Positions 48,587 through 57,634 of a stretch of DNA of 64,000 nt are shown in pieces (position 1 is the first letter of the stretch; each line of letters begins with the position of its first letter). Location of the stretch: the NCBI RefSeq assembly GCF_014596525.1, contig NZ_MSJP01000079.1:1-64000 (forward strand). The letters are read 5' to 3'. Source of the DNA: Streptomyces sp. CBMA291 (GTDB lineage Bacteria > Actinomycetota > Actinomycetes > Streptomycetales > Streptomycetaceae). Under the pieces are notes generated by a model. It searched no databases. It was not told the DNA's origin and was given only the letters and a program-made list of their open reading frames with translations. Position numbers and translations under genes: made by a program.

Positions 48587-50236
48587 GTGAGCAGCGAGCA
48601 CGCAGGGAACGCCGGTCCGGAGCACACCGCGCCTGAAGGCGCGGCTCCCGAGGGCATCGGTGCGCGGGCGTCGGAGGACGCGGCCCCGGTGACGGACCGG
48701 GGGGAGACCCCGGACGCGCCGTCGGCCGGGGACCCGGCCGACGCCGTGGAACCGGCGACGGACACGGGTGACGCCCCGTCGGCCGAGGCGGGCGAGGGCC
48801 CGTCCGGCGTCTGGGACGTCGTGGTCGTCGGCGCCGGACCCGCCGGTGCCTCCGCCGCCTACGCGGCGGCCGTCGCCGGGCGCAGCGTCCTGCTCCTGGA
48901 GAAGGCGGAGCTGCCCCGGTACAAGACCTGCGGCGGCGGCATCATCGGCCCCTCCCGCGACTCCCTGCCGCCCGGCTTCGAACTGCCCCTCCAGGACCGG
49001 GTGCACGCCGTCACCTTCTCCCTCGACGGGCGCTTCGCCCGCACCCGCAAGTCGCGCCGGATGCTCTTCGGGCTCGTCAACCGGCCCGAGTTCGACGCGC
49101 AGCTCGTCGAGCACGCCCAGAAGGCCGGCGCCGAACTGCGCACCGGCGCCACCGTGTCCCGGGTGGAGCAGCACGGCCCGGCCGTGCCCGACCGGCGGAC
49201 TGTCGCCGTCGTCCTCGCCGACGGGGAGACGATCCTCGCGCGCGCGGTCGTCGGCGCCGACGGCAGCGCCAGCCGGATAGGCGCCCACGTGGGTGTGAAG
49301 CTCGGTCAGGTCGACCTGGGCCTCGAAGCGGAGATCCCGGTGCCCCCGTCGGTGGCCGAGGACTGGAAGGGCCGGGTCCTCATCGACTGGGGCCCGATGC
49401 CCGGCAGCTACGGCTGGGTCTTCCCTAAGGGGGACACGCTCACCGTCGGCGTCATCTCGGCGCGCGGCGAGGGCGCGGCGACCAAGCGGTATCTGGAGGA
49501 CTTCGTCGCCCGGCTCGGCCTCTCCGGTTTCGAGCCCGCCGTCTCCTCCGGGCACCTGACGCGCTGCCGCACCGACGATTCGCCGCTCTCCCGGGGCCGG
49601 GTCCTCGTCTGCGGTGACGCGGCGGGTCTCCTCGAACCGTGGACGCGGGAGGGCATCTCGTACGCGCTCCGCTCGGGCCGGCTCGCCGGTGAGTGGGCGG
49701 TACGGGTCGCCGAGGCGAACGACGCGGTGGACGCCCGGCGCCAGGCCCTCAACTACGTGTTCGCCATCAAGGCGGGGCTCGGCGTCGAGATGGCGGTCGG
49801 CCGTCGGATGCTCGCCGTCTTCGAGCGGCGCCCGGGGCTGCTGCACGCGGCGATCACGGGGCTTCGGCCCGCGTGGAACGCCTTCGCGGACATCACCCGG
49901 GGCTCGGCCACGCTCGGCGGCATGGCCCGCTCGAACGGCATGACCCGGCGGGCCATCGACCTGCTCGACAAGCGCATGGACACGGAGTCGGGCGTCGGCC
50001 CCACCGGCCGGGGCGTCGGCCGCAAGGACGAAGCGGAGCAGGAGCCCGAGGACCCGAAGGCCGACCCGGGCGACGCCGACGCGGTGCGGGGCGAGCCGGG
50101 CGAGGACGGGACGGCACCGGGCGGGAACGCGCAGGACGAGACCCGACAGGACGAGACCTCGCAGGACGAGACCTCGCGGGGCGGGACCGAGGCGGGCCCG
50201 GGGGAGAAGGGGCCGGACGCGCCGGAGGCCGTCTGA
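48587..50236 (+). CDS. FAD-dependent geranylgeranyl reductase family protein with disordered tails
   Basis: A 549-residue flavoprotein. The FAD-binding motif VVVVGAGPAGASAAYAAAVA is at about 78-97; LLEKAELPRYKTCGGGI holds the family's PxYxxCGG; VGADGSASRIGAHVGV and GRVLVCGDAAGLLEPWTREG (the DxAG motif, GD) follow. It probably reduces isoprenoid double bonds (menaquinone or lipid) or acts on related hydrophobic substrates. The catalytic core is flanked by an N-terminal 75-residue Ala/Pro/Glu-rich tail and a C-terminal acidic tail with repeats QDETR, QDETS, QDETS. GTG 48587 is the first start; a later start would remove the tail. Transcribed toward the two-component system. Confidence 0.9.
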   Translation: MSSEHAGNAGPEHTAPEGAAPEGIGARASEDAAPVTDRGETPDAPSAGDPADAVEPATDTGDAPSAEAGEGPSGVWDVVVVGAGPAGASAAYAAAVAGRSVLLLEKAELPRYKTCGGGIIGPSRDSLPPGFELPLQDRVHAVTFSLDGRFARTRKSRRMLFGLVNRPEFDAQLVEHAQKAGAELRTGATVSRVEQHGPAVPDRRTVAVVLADGETILARAVVGADGSASRIGAHVGVKLGQVDLGLEAEIPVPPSVAEDWKGRVLIDWGPMPGSYGWVFPKGDTLTVGVISARGEGAATKRYLEDFVARLGLSGFEPAVSSGHLTRCRTDDSPLSRGRVLVCGDAAGLLEPWTREGISYALRSGRLAGEWAVRVAEANDAVDARRQALNYVFAIKAGLGVEMAVGRRMLAVFERRPGLLHAAITGLRPAWNAFADITRGSATLGGMARSNGMTRRAIDLLDKRMDTESGVGPTGRGVGRKDEAEQEPEDPKADPGDADAVRGEPGEDGTAPGGNAQDETRQDETSQDETSRGGTEAGPGEKGPDAPEAV

Positions 50237-50614
50237 CGGGTTACCGGGCCTGGTCCTGGGCCCGGGGCCAGGGCTGGGGCCGGGTCTGGCTCAGGACCCG
50301 GGGAGTCTGAAGAGTGGAGCGGACGGGCTCCACCACACCGGTCGGCTCATGCCGCCGGGGTGGTGGGGCCCGTCGGCGTGATGCGGAAGCCGGGGTGCGG
50401 ACGGGCGACGGCCCTCGGACCGTGAAGCGGGGAGCAGGGAGCGGGGAGCAGGGGCGATGGCCCCGGCTCCCCGTCGGAGCAGCAGGGGGCCGACCCCGGT
50501 GACGCAGGCGCCGACCTCGTGGACCGCCATCGGCCCGCGCATCCGCCTACTCCGCAGGGAGTACGGGTGACCACCCCGCCGGGCTGACGCCCCCGGGGCG
50601 CGTCCCCGGTTAGC
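50237..50614 (+). other. Spacer before the two-component system
   Basis: A 378-bp gap with low-complexity GGGGCCAGGGCTGGGG and GGGGAGCAGGGAGC stretches and several short GC-rich inverted segments. No ORF in it looks coding. A -10-like TAGCGT at 50611-50616 lies 8 nt before ATG 50624, which has no ribosome site; the sensor kinase mRNA may be leaderless. Confidence 0.4.
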
Positions 50615-52030
50615 GTGGCGGACATGGACCAGGAGCGGAGGGACGGGCGCGCGCATCCGGGGGACCGCCGAGCCCACGGCCGAGGCCGAGACGGGGAGGG
50701 CCCGGACGGCCGGGACCACCGGGACCACCGGAGCCGCCATGACCATGACGGCCACCGCGCGTTCCCCAGCCCCCCAGGCCACCCCACCCACCCAGGCCAC
50801 CCCAGCCCCTCAGGCCACCCCAGCCCGCCAGGTCACTCCACCCACCCGGGCCGCTGGGACCACCCGGACCGCTGGGACCGTGTCCGTTCCGGTGCTCGGT
50901 TGCCCTGGTGGTCCACCGTGGTGATCGCCGTGTTCGTGATCGCCGGGTCCGGATTCGCGTCGCGGAGCCAGCAGTCCCGGGAGACGCTCGACGCACTCGG
51001 GCACGCCCTGCTCCTGCTCGGTGTGGCGCCGCTGCTGTTCCGTCACCGATGGCCCGTGCCCGTGCTGTTCGGCGTGGTGGCCGTCACCCTCGGCTATCTG
51101 GCGGCCGGTTATCCGTACGGCCCGGTGTTCGTCCTCGTCGCCGTCGCCTGTTTCGCGGCCGTTCTGCACGGGCACCGGACTTCCGCCGCCTGGGCCCTCG
51201 GCCTGCTCTGGACGGGCCATCTGCTGCTCGCCCACTGGCTCTACCGCTGGCTGCCCCCGGCCGGGGACGGGCCCGCCCGCTGGGGGCAGGAGCTGCCCGC
51301 CGCCGCCTTCGCGGTGGCCGTGTTCGCGGCCTCGGAGTCAGTGCGGGTCCGGCGCGAACAGCACGCGCAGCGACGGGCCGAGCGGGCGGCGGCCGAGCGG
51401 CGCCGCGCCGACGAGGAGCGGCTGCGTATCGCCAGGGAACTCCATGACGTGCTCGCCCACTCGATCTCCGTGATCAACGTGCAGGCGGGCGTCGGCCTCG
51501 CGCTCCTCGACTCCGATCCCGAGCAGGCCCGGTCGGCGCTGACCACCATCAAGGCGGCCAGCAAGGAGGCGCTCGGCGAGGTCCGGCAGGTCCTCGACAC
51601 CCTCCGTGCCCCGGGGGACGCGCCGCGTGCCCCGGCCCCCGGACTCGACCGGCTCCCCGAACTCGTCGAACAGGCCGCCGCGACGGGCCTCGCCGTCTCC
51701 GTGGCGGCGAGCGGTCCGCGTACGGCCCTGCCGCCCGGCGCCGACCTCGCCGCCTTCCGGATCGTGCAGGAAGCGCTCACCAACGTCGTACGCCACTCCG
51801 GTTCGCGTACCGCCCGGGTGCGGATCGCGTACGGCTCCGGACGGCTGGAACTGACCGTCGACGACGACGGTCCCGCCACCGGGACCGAGGCGGGCGGCAG
51901 CGGCAACGGGCTCGCCGGGATGCGGGAACGGGCCGCCGCCCTCGGCGGCACGATCGAGGCGGGTGCCCGCCCGGACGGCGGCTTCCGCGTCCACGTCGTA
52001 CTCCCGCTGCGTTCCAAGGAGACCCCGTGA
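50615..52030 (+). CDS. NarL-type sensor histidine kinase with a His/Pro-rich N-terminal tail
   Basis: A sensor kinase of about 471 residues. The first about 90 residues are His-, Pro- and Gly-rich with a repeated hexapeptide (GHPTHP, GHPSPS, GHPSPP, GHSTHP). About five membrane helices follow (about 98-240). The HisKA_3 domain has RIARELHDVLAHSISVINVQ with phospho-His277. The HATPase has FRIVQEALTNVVRHSGSRTA and GNGLAGMRERAAALGGTIE. Start is GTG 50615 or ATG 50624. It overlaps its response regulator by 4 nt (GTGA). The cytoplasmic His-rich tail could bind metal; that is inference. Confidence 0.92.
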   Translation: MADMDQERRDGRAHPGDRRAHGRGRDGEGPDGRDHRDHRSRHDHDGHRAFPSPPGHPTHPGHPSPSGHPSPPGHSTHPGRWDHPDRWDRVRSGARLPWWSTVVIAVFVIAGSGFASRSQQSRETLDALGHALLLLGVAPLLFRHRWPVPVLFGVVAVTLGYLAAGYPYGPVFVLVAVACFAAVLHGHRTSAAWALGLLWTGHLLLAHWLYRWLPPAGDGPARWGQELPAAAFAVAVFAASESVRVRREQHAQRRAERAAAERRRADEERLRIARELHDVLAHSISVINVQAGVGLALLDSDPEQARSALTTIKAASKEALGEVRQVLDTLRAPGDAPRAPAPGLDRLPELVEQAAATGLAVSVAASGPRTALPPGADLAAFRIVQEALTNVVRHSGSRTARVRIAYGSGRLELTVDDDGPATGTEAGGSGNGLAGMRERAAALGGTIEAGARPDGGFRVHVVLPLRSKETP

Positions 52031-52692
52031 TCCGTGTGCTGCTCGCCGACGACCAGTCGCTGGTACGGGCGGGGTTCCGCGCGCTCCTGAGCGCGCAGCC
52101 GGACATCGAGGTGGTGGCCGAGGCGGCGGACGGCGCCGAGGCGGTGGAGCGCGTACGGGCCCTGCGGCCCGATGTCGTCCTCATGGACATCCGCATGCCG
52201 CGCCTCGACGGTCTGGAGGCCACCCGGCGGATCACGGCCGACGCGGAGCCGACGGGCGTCCGGGTCGTCATGCTGACCACGTTCGAACTCGACGAGTACG
52301 TCTTCGAGGCGATCCGCGCCGGCGCCTCCGGATTCCTCGTCAAGGACACCGAACCGGAAGAGCTGATCCGCGCGGTCCGTGCCGTCGTCGACGGCGACGC
52401 CCTGCTCTCGCCGGGAGTCACCCGGAGGCTGATCGAGGAGTTCGCGGCCCGTTCCAAGGCGCCGACGGCCACGGCGACGCTGAGCGCCCTGACCGAGCGG
52501 GAGCGGGAGGTGATGGCGCTGGTCGGCATCGGACTGTCGAACGAGGAGATCGCCCGCAGGCTCGTCGTCAGCCCGCTCACCGCGAAGACCCACGTCAGCC
52601 GGGCCATGGTCAAGCTCGGCGCCCGGGACCGCGCCCAACTCGTCGTCCTCGCCTACGAATCGGGGCTCGTCCGGCCGGGCTGGCTGGGCTGA
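52027..52692 (+). CDS. NarL/FixJ-type response regulator
   Basis: A 221-residue two-domain regulator. The receiver (1-120) has IRVLLADDQSLVRAGFRALL, phospho-acceptor Asp54 in VVLMDIRMPRLDGLEATRRI, and the Lys in GFLVKDTEPEELI. The LuxR-type HTH (about 155-215) is LTEREREVMALVGIGLSNEE, IARRLVVSPLTAKTHVSRAM. Its GTG start overlaps the kinase stop codon, so the pair is translationally coupled. Targets unknown. No terminator hairpin was recognised downstream. Confidence 0.96.
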   Translation: MIRVLLADDQSLVRAGFRALLSAQPDIEVVAEAADGAEAVERVRALRPDVVLMDIRMPRLDGLEATRRITADAEPTGVRVVMLTTFELDEYVFEAIRAGASGFLVKDTEPEELIRAVRAVVDGDALLSPGVTRRLIEEFAARSKAPTATATLSALTEREREVMALVGIGLSNEEIARRLVVSPLTAKTHVSRAMVKLGARDRAQLVVLAYESGLVRPGWLG

Positions 52693-52804
52693 CCGCAGAC
52701 GGGCGGGTCGGCGGCGCGGGCCAGGGGGCCGGGGGCGGACGCGCCCCACCGCGACGGCCGTGTCTCCCCGGGCCCGCCCCGCGCCCCAGCCGGTGATACG
52801 CGGT

Positions 52805-53599
52805 TCAGGACCAGGTGACGGCCGAGTTCTCCCGCCACATGTGAGCCAGGTCCTCGTCGCCGGTCAGTGTCACGGCGGAGAGGGGAAGCCGGTTCCAGAG
52901 GGTCAGGTACAGACGGTCGGCCGGGCCGCTCAGCTCGGTGTCCGGGGTTTGCAGGACCGTTCCCGCACCGGTCGCCGGATGCCCCCGGTCCGTTCTCGGT
53001 GGTTCCGTCGCCGACAAGTGCACCGTCCAGACGTCGCCCGTGTCCGTCGTCCGCAGCCGCAGGATCCGGGGCTCCGGGGTGTGCAGCCGACTGCCGTCCT
53101 GGCAGTGGAAGGCGCGCAGCAGTTCGTCCAGACCGTCGGCGGCCAGCTCCGCCGCCACCGGCCCCGGCCCCGCGCCCAGCGCCGACTCGGCGTCCGCGCG
53201 GTGGACGGTCGTCTCGTGGGCCTGGCGCCGTGCCCAGAACGCGAGCGGCGAGGCGGTGGGCAGGACCGTCCAGCAGTCCAGCGTCTCCGGAGCCGCCCGC
53301 AGGGCCTCGACCAGGGCCGTGTGCCCCTCCCTGAAGTACTCGAGCAGTTCCGCCCCGTCCAGCTTCGGCTCCCCGGCGCCCGGGTGGAACGCGGTGCGCC
53401 GCTCCACCACGAGGTCCGTGGCCCAGCGGTGCACCATCGACACATGCCGGAGCAGGTCGCGGATCCGCCATTCGGGACAGGTCGGCACGTCCGCGTCCGG
53501 GCCGGCCCCCGCGGCGGCGTCGGCCAGGGCCCGGCCCGCCGTCTCCAGTGCCTCGATGTGCTCCGAGATCTTCATGTTTACGCCGGTGTTCTCGTCCAT
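52805..53599 (-). CDS. Maleylpyruvate isomerase-like (mycothiol-dependent) family protein
   Basis: A 264-residue protein with the N-terminal MDMPI helical-bundle domain: CPEWRIRDLLRHVSMVHRWA near residue 40, then WARRQAHETTVHRADAESAL carrying the HExxxH-like metal ligands. The C-terminal part has the sterol-carrier-like fold (GTVLQTPDTELSGPADRLYL, LYLTLWNRLPL). Such proteins use mycothiol in isomerase or transferase reactions; substrate unknown. Start ATG 53599 or 53575 (MKISEHIEAL); both lack a good ribosome site. Converges on the response-regulator gene. Confidence 0.88.
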   Translation of the reverse strand: MDENTGVNMKISEHIEALETAGRALADAAAGAGPDADVPTCPEWRIRDLLRHVSMVHRWATDLVVERRTAFHPGAGEPKLDGAELLEYFREGHTALVEALRAAPETLDCWTVLPTASPLAFWARRQAHETTVHRADAESALGAGPGPVAAELAADGLDELLRAFHCQDGSRLHTPEPRILRLRTTDTGDVWTVHLSATEPPRTDRGHPATGAGTVLQTPDTELSGPADRLYLTLWNRLPLSAVTLTGDEDLAHMWRENSAVTWS

Positions 53600-53821
53600 G
53601 GGTGGGATTGTCGCAGTCGTCGAAGTGGCGGCGAGGTGGTCCGGCGGAATTGCCATGAAGGGGTCAACAGGTGTGCTAAAGGACCCGAAGTGTGACTCCG
53701 GCACATCCACCGGGCCTGTGTTCCCGGCCCCTCCGCCCCCCGCCGCCGACTCCGGGCGGTCCCGGACCCGCCCGGGGGGTGCGGGACCGGCGTACCGTCC
53801 GATCATGGGAGACTCACCCCC

Positions 53822-55048
53822 ATGAGCGGCAAGGCGACGACCACCCGGACACGGCTGGACAGGGGGCGGAACGCGCTGGGCCCCGCGCTTGAACTGGTGC
53901 ACACCGGCAGGGCGCCGACCCGGGCCGTCCTCACCGCCGAACTCGGCGTCACCCGGGCCACCGCGGGTGCGGTCGCCGCCGAGCTGGAGGCCCTCGGCCT
54001 CATCCGCGTCGATTCGAATCCGGGCGCCGCCGCGGGCTCCCAGGGGCGCCCCTCGCATCGCCTCGCCGTCGACGAGAAGGGCCCCGTCGCCCTCGCCGCC
54101 CAGGTCCACGCCGACGGCTTCCGCGCCGCGCTCGTCGGCCTCGGCGGCACCATCGTGGCCACCGCCCCCGGCTGCGTCACCGTCTCCGCCGACCCCGCCC
54201 AGGTCCTCGGCGCGGTCGTCGACGCGGGTGCCGCGCTGCTCCGGGAGAGCGGCCGCCGGTGCGTCGGCGCCGGACTCGCCGCCCCCTCCGCCGTGGCCGA
54301 ACCCGAGGGCACCGCGCTCAACCCACTGCACCTCGCCTGGCCCGCCGGGGCCCCCGTACGGGAGATCTTCGCCGAGCGGGTACGGGCCGCGGGCATCGAA
54401 GGACCCGCCTTCACGGGCAACGACGTCAACCTCGCCGCCCTCGCCGAGCACCGCCACGGCGCGGGGCGCGGCGCCCGGGACCTGCTCTGCGTGGCCACCG
54501 GGCACCGGGGTGTCGGCGGCGCGCTCGTCCTCGACGGGCGCCTGCACACCGGCAGCGCGGGCCTCGCCCTGGAGGTCGGCCACCTCACGGTCAGCCCGGA
54601 GGGCCGCCCCTGCTACTGCGGCAGCCGTGGCTGTCTGGACGTCGAGACCGACCCGCTCGCCTTCCTCACGGCCGCCGGACGCGACCCCGGGCCCGAGGTC
54701 TCGCTGCTCCAGCAATGCCGCGACCTGCTGCGCAGCAGCCCCGACGACCCCGGCGTCCGGGTCGCCACGGGCGAGCTGATCGACCGCCTCGGCCTCGGGC
54801 TCGCGGGTCTCGTGAACATCCTCAACCCGGACCGGATCATCCTCGGCGGTCTCCACCGCGAACTCCTCGACGCCGACCCCGAGCGCCTGCGCGCGGTCGT
54901 CGCGGACCGCAGCCTCTGGGGGCGCAGCGGAAGCGTCCCGATCCTCCCCTGCACCCTGGACCACAACAGCCTCGTCGGCGCCGCCGAACTGGCCTGGCAG
55001 CCGGTCCTGGACGACCCCCTGTCCGTCTTGAGCCGCGAACCGGCCTGA
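53822..55048 (+). CDS. ROK-family transcriptional regulator (NagC/XylR-like)
   Basis: A 408-residue repressor. The N-terminal winged helix is APTRAVLTAELGVTRATAGA then VAAELEALGLI. The ROK domain (about 85-390) shows PSHRLAVDEKGPVALAAQVH, GAGLAAPSAVAEPEGTALNP, GNDVNLAALAEHRHGAGRGA, VGGALVLDGRLHTGSAGLAL and the zinc motif CYCGSRGCLDVE. Such proteins bind sugars or sugar phosphates and repress uptake or metabolism genes. Targets cannot be assigned from neighbours, which are unrelated. GGGAG lies about 11 nt before ATG 53822. Confidence 0.93.
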   Translation: MSGKATTTRTRLDRGRNALGPALELVHTGRAPTRAVLTAELGVTRATAGAVAAELEALGLIRVDSNPGAAAGSQGRPSHRLAVDEKGPVALAAQVHADGFRAALVGLGGTIVATAPGCVTVSADPAQVLGAVVDAGAALLRESGRRCVGAGLAAPSAVAEPEGTALNPLHLAWPAGAPVREIFAERVRAAGIEGPAFTGNDVNLAALAEHRHGAGRGARDLLCVATGHRGVGGALVLDGRLHTGSAGLALEVGHLTVSPEGRPCYCGSRGCLDVETDPLAFLTAAGRDPGPEVSLLQQCRDLLRSSPDDPGVRVATGELIDRLGLGLAGLVNILNPDRIILGGLHRELLDADPERLRAVVADRSLWGRSGSVPILPCTLDHNSLVGAAELAWQPVLDDPLSVLSREPA

Positions 55049-55067
55049 GAAGGGGCACCGGGACCGT

Positions 55068-55550
55068 TCAGGACCGGACCTCCTCCTCAGGCCGTCCCTC
55101 GGCCAGAGCCGCCAGCCGGTCGAGGGCCATCCGGGTGCCCAGCTCGTTGTCGGCGGCGGGCACGGCGTCCGGGATCCCCTCGTGGAAAAGGATCACATCG
55201 GTCCCGCCCTCCATCGGGACCAGCGTGGTCGTGAGGCTCATCGCGCCCCGCAAACCGGGGTCCTCGGTCTCGAACTCGACGACCTCGACCACCCGTTCGT
55301 CCGACAGCAGCTCCGCGAACCGCCCGTGGTAGGTGTCGGTACGGCCCCCCGACCCGCCCGTGCCGCCGTCCTCGCCCTCGTACGTCAGGGAGACCCGGAA
55401 GGTCCCGCCCTCGCGCGCGTCGAACTCGTGCACCTCGCAGGTCATCCCGTACGGCACTCGCCAGCGCGCGACGGCCGCCGGGTCGACGAGCGCCCGGTAG
55501 ACGGCCGAGGGCGGGGCGGCGACGTGTCGGGACACACGCGTGCTGTACAC
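55068..55550 (-). CDS. SRPBCC (AHSA1-like) family protein
   Basis: A 160-residue START-like fold. Family features are VSRHVAAPPSAVYRALVDPA, VARWRVPYGMTCEVHEFDAR and EGGTFRVSLTYEG, then SLTTTLVPMEGGTDVILFHE and the C-terminal helix GTRMALDRLAALAEGRPEEE. These proteins bind hydrophobic ligands in a deep pocket; function unknown. Start is GTG 55550; a second GTG at 55535 is possible because the GGAGG at the first is only 1 nt away. It converges with the ROK regulator gene (19-bp gap) and is divergent from the methyltransferase. Confidence 0.9.
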   Translation of the reverse strand: MYSTRVSRHVAAPPSAVYRALVDPAAVARWRVPYGMTCEVHEFDAREGGTFRVSLTYEGEDGGTGGSGGRTDTYHGRFAELLSDERVVEVVEFETEDPGLRGAMSLTTTLVPMEGGTDVILFHEGIPDAVPAADNELGTRMALDRLAALAEGRPEEEVRS

Positions 55551-55640
55551 GCCTCCAGGCTAGGGCGAGACCGTCCGGACCGCGCCTCCGGGCGGAAAAC
55601 CGGTGGGGGAGGACCGCCGTACGACGTACCGTTCCGCCCC

Positions 55641-56411
55641 ATGACCTCACACGATTCCGATCTTCCCCCGCGTCTCGGCAGCCTCACCTTCCACAACCCG
55701 ATCTCCGATTCCCGTGCCGACCGCATGGTCGAACGCCTCACCGCCCACGACCCCGCGGAGGTGCTCGACATCGGCTGTGGCTGGGGCGAGTCGCTGCTGC
55801 GGGTCCTGGCGGCGGCGCCCGGCGCCCGGGGGACAGGGCTCGACATCAACGCCGAGGATCTGGACCGTGGCCGCGCCCTCGCGGCATCCCGGGGGCTCGC
55901 CGACCGCGTGGCCTTCGTCGAGGAGTCGGCGCTCGGCACCGATCGCGGCCCCGTCGACGCGATCCTCTGTCTCGGGGCGAGCCAGGCGCTCTGCGATCCC
56001 GGGCTGCCGCACGATCCCGCCGTCGCCCTGCACGAACTGCGCCGGCTCGTCCGTACGGGCGGCCGGGTCGTGCTCGGCGAGGGCATCTGGGAGCGCCCGC
56101 CCACCGGGCCCGAACTGGCCCGGATGTGGCCCGGCGCCCACGACGGCGACCACTTGAGCCTCGGCGCCCTGGTGGACCTGGCCGTCGAGTCGGGGTTCCG
56201 GCCGGTGTGGATCGAGACGGCGACCAGGGAGGAGTGGGAGGAGTTCGAGTCGGGCTACCGGTACGACACCGAACTCTGGCTCGCCGCCCATCCCGGCCAC
56301 CCGCTCGCCGCCGAGACCCGCGAGCGCCTCGACCGCCAGCGCTCCGGCTGGCTCCACGGCTACCGGGGCGTCCTCGGGCTCGCCTACCTCACGCTGATCG
56401 CGGTCGACTGA
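55641..56411 (+). CDS. SAM-dependent methyltransferase (class I)
   Basis: A 256-residue class I methyltransferase. Motif I is VLDIGCGWGESLLRVLAAAP, with acidic loop GTGLDINAEDLDRGRALAAS, motif for adenine VAFVEESALGTDRGPVDAIL, and LHELRRLVRTGGRVVLGEGI as motif III. It resembles the small-molecule UbiE-like type; substrate unknown. A TACCGT -10-like hexamer (55627-55632) ends 8 nt before ATG 55641 and there is no ribosome site, suggesting a leaderless mRNA. Confidence 0.92.
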   Translation: MTSHDSDLPPRLGSLTFHNPISDSRADRMVERLTAHDPAEVLDIGCGWGESLLRVLAAAPGARGTGLDINAEDLDRGRALAASRGLADRVAFVEESALGTDRGPVDAILCLGASQALCDPGLPHDPAVALHELRRLVRTGGRVVLGEGIWERPPTGPELARMWPGAHDGDHLSLGALVDLAVESGFRPVWIETATREEWEEFESGYRYDTELWLAAHPGHPLAAETRERLDRQRSGWLHGYRGVLGLAYLTLIAVD

Positions 56412-56627
56412 CGGATCCGGGCGGGTCGGGTCGGTGCCTGCCGGTGCGGGCGGCGCCCTTCCGGCGGTCCCTGTCGGCCGGGGCGCCCATGGACGCCAGG
56501 TCCGGCCTCCGGCGTACTCCCCTCGTCGTACGCGCGAAGCCGCTGCCCGTACGACGCCCCGGGGCCCCTCCGGGAGCGAGGCTCGTACCACGGACAGCGT
56601 CACATCGCACCGAGGAGACGAACCGCC

Positions 56628-56915
56628 ATGAACACACTCGCCCTAGCGGGCCCCGGCCCGTGGATTCTTTTCTTCCCCCTCTTCTGGGCCGCCGCCATCG
56701 TCGGCGTCGTCACCGTCGTCCGGCGCGCCGGATGGCGCAGGGGACGCGACCTCCGTCACCGGGGCGGCGGATCCGACGAGCACTCGCCCATCGCCCTGCT
56801 CGGCCACCGTTTCGCCGCCGGGGAGATCGACGAGGACGAGTACTGGCGCCGCCTGACCGTCCTGGAGGAGCAGTTCGGCCGCCGTACCACCGGCCCCGAG
56901 GCACGCCGGAAGTGA
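56628..56915 (+). CDS. Small membrane protein with SHOCT domain
   Basis: A 95-residue protein with one membrane helix (WILFFPLFWAAAIVGVVTVV) and a cytoplasmic C-terminal SHOCT motif (ALLGHRFAAGEIDEDEYWRR then LTVLEEQF). SHOCT segments are short oligomerisation domains found at protein ends; function unknown. GGAG about 12 nt before ATG 56628 acts as a ribosome site. The 216 bp before it hold no gene. Confidence 0.88.
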   Translation: MNTLALAGPGPWILFFPLFWAAAIVGVVTVVRRAGWRRGRDLRHRGGGSDEHSPIALLGHRFAAGEIDEDEYWRRLTVLEEQFGRRTTGPEARRK

Positions 56916-57070
56916 TCACGTCCGGCCGGACACCCGGACCGCCCGGATCACCCTGGCCCCCGGCCCCGTCAGCCCGCCCGACCCGTGAGGGCCGGGCGGT
57001 CGGGGTGGCCCGGTCGGGCCGGGCGGACACCGCCGTCCGGGCGGGCGCGGCGGCTCGTACGGGACGAGGC

Positions 57071-57634
57071 TCAGGCCACCGCCGGGGTCGCGAGGGGGCC
57101 CGGCGCGACCGAGGCGCCCACCGGGAGGGCGGGGAACAGCTCGTACGCCGGCACGGGACTCCCGGCCGGAGGCCCGTACACGGCCCGCCGGTGCCTCTCG
57201 ACGGCGGCGTCCGGCAGCGGGGGCGCCGCGAGCGTGAACCAGACGACCTTGCCGTCGGACCCGCAGGGCCGTACGCCCCAACTCTCGCTGACCGCACCGA
57301 CGATGGCGAGGCCTCGCCCGGAGGTCGCCAGCTCGTCGTAGGCGTCGAGGGGGTCCGGGCCGCCGGGCCCGGTCTCGGGAAGCCGGGGATCGTGGTCCCG
57401 GACGGAGACGGTGAGCCGGTCGAGCAGCAGCTCGATCTCGACCGTGCACCATTTGTCCCGGGCGTGCCGGTGCACATTGGTGAGGAGTTCGGTGACGCCC
57501 AGGGCGGCGGGATCGACCAGGGCGTCCAGACGCCAGTGGCGCAGATGCGCGGAGACAATCCTGCGGATCTGTCCGATCCGCGACGGCAGGGCCTGAAGCT
57601 CCACCGCGTAATACCTGCTCGGCTCGCTGATCAC
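57071..57634 (-). CDS. RsbW-like ATP-binding protein (anti-sigma-factor type)
   Basis: A 187-residue protein with a GHKL/HATPase_c_2 domain: DPAALGVTELLTNVHRHARD (N-box), LTVSVRDHDPRLPE and DELATSGRGLAIVGAVSESW (G-boxes), and GKVVWFTLAAPP as the last strand. Many such proteins in Streptomyces regulate sigma factors by partner switching, and SpoIIE-type phosphatases such as that at 4276-6336 act on their antagonists; whether these two are connected is unknown. The GTG at 57634 has GGGGAG about 9 nt upstream. A disordered Pro/Ala tail ends it. Confidence 0.92.
   Translation of the reverse strand: MISEPSRYYAVELQALPSRIGQIRRIVSAHLRHWRLDALVDPAALGVTELLTNVHRHARDKWCTVEIELLLDRLTVSVRDHDPRLPETGPGGPDPLDAYDELATSGRGLAIVGAVSESWGVRPCGSDGKVVWFTLAAPPLPDAAVERHRRAVYGPPAGSPVPAYELFPALPVGASVAPGPLATPAVA

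Noticed and set aside
50291..50800. 169-residue minus-strand frame overlapping the sensor kinase start
   Set aside because: Val/Ala/Pro-rich shadow of repeat sequence without a ribosome site; the plus-strand kinase is well supported.
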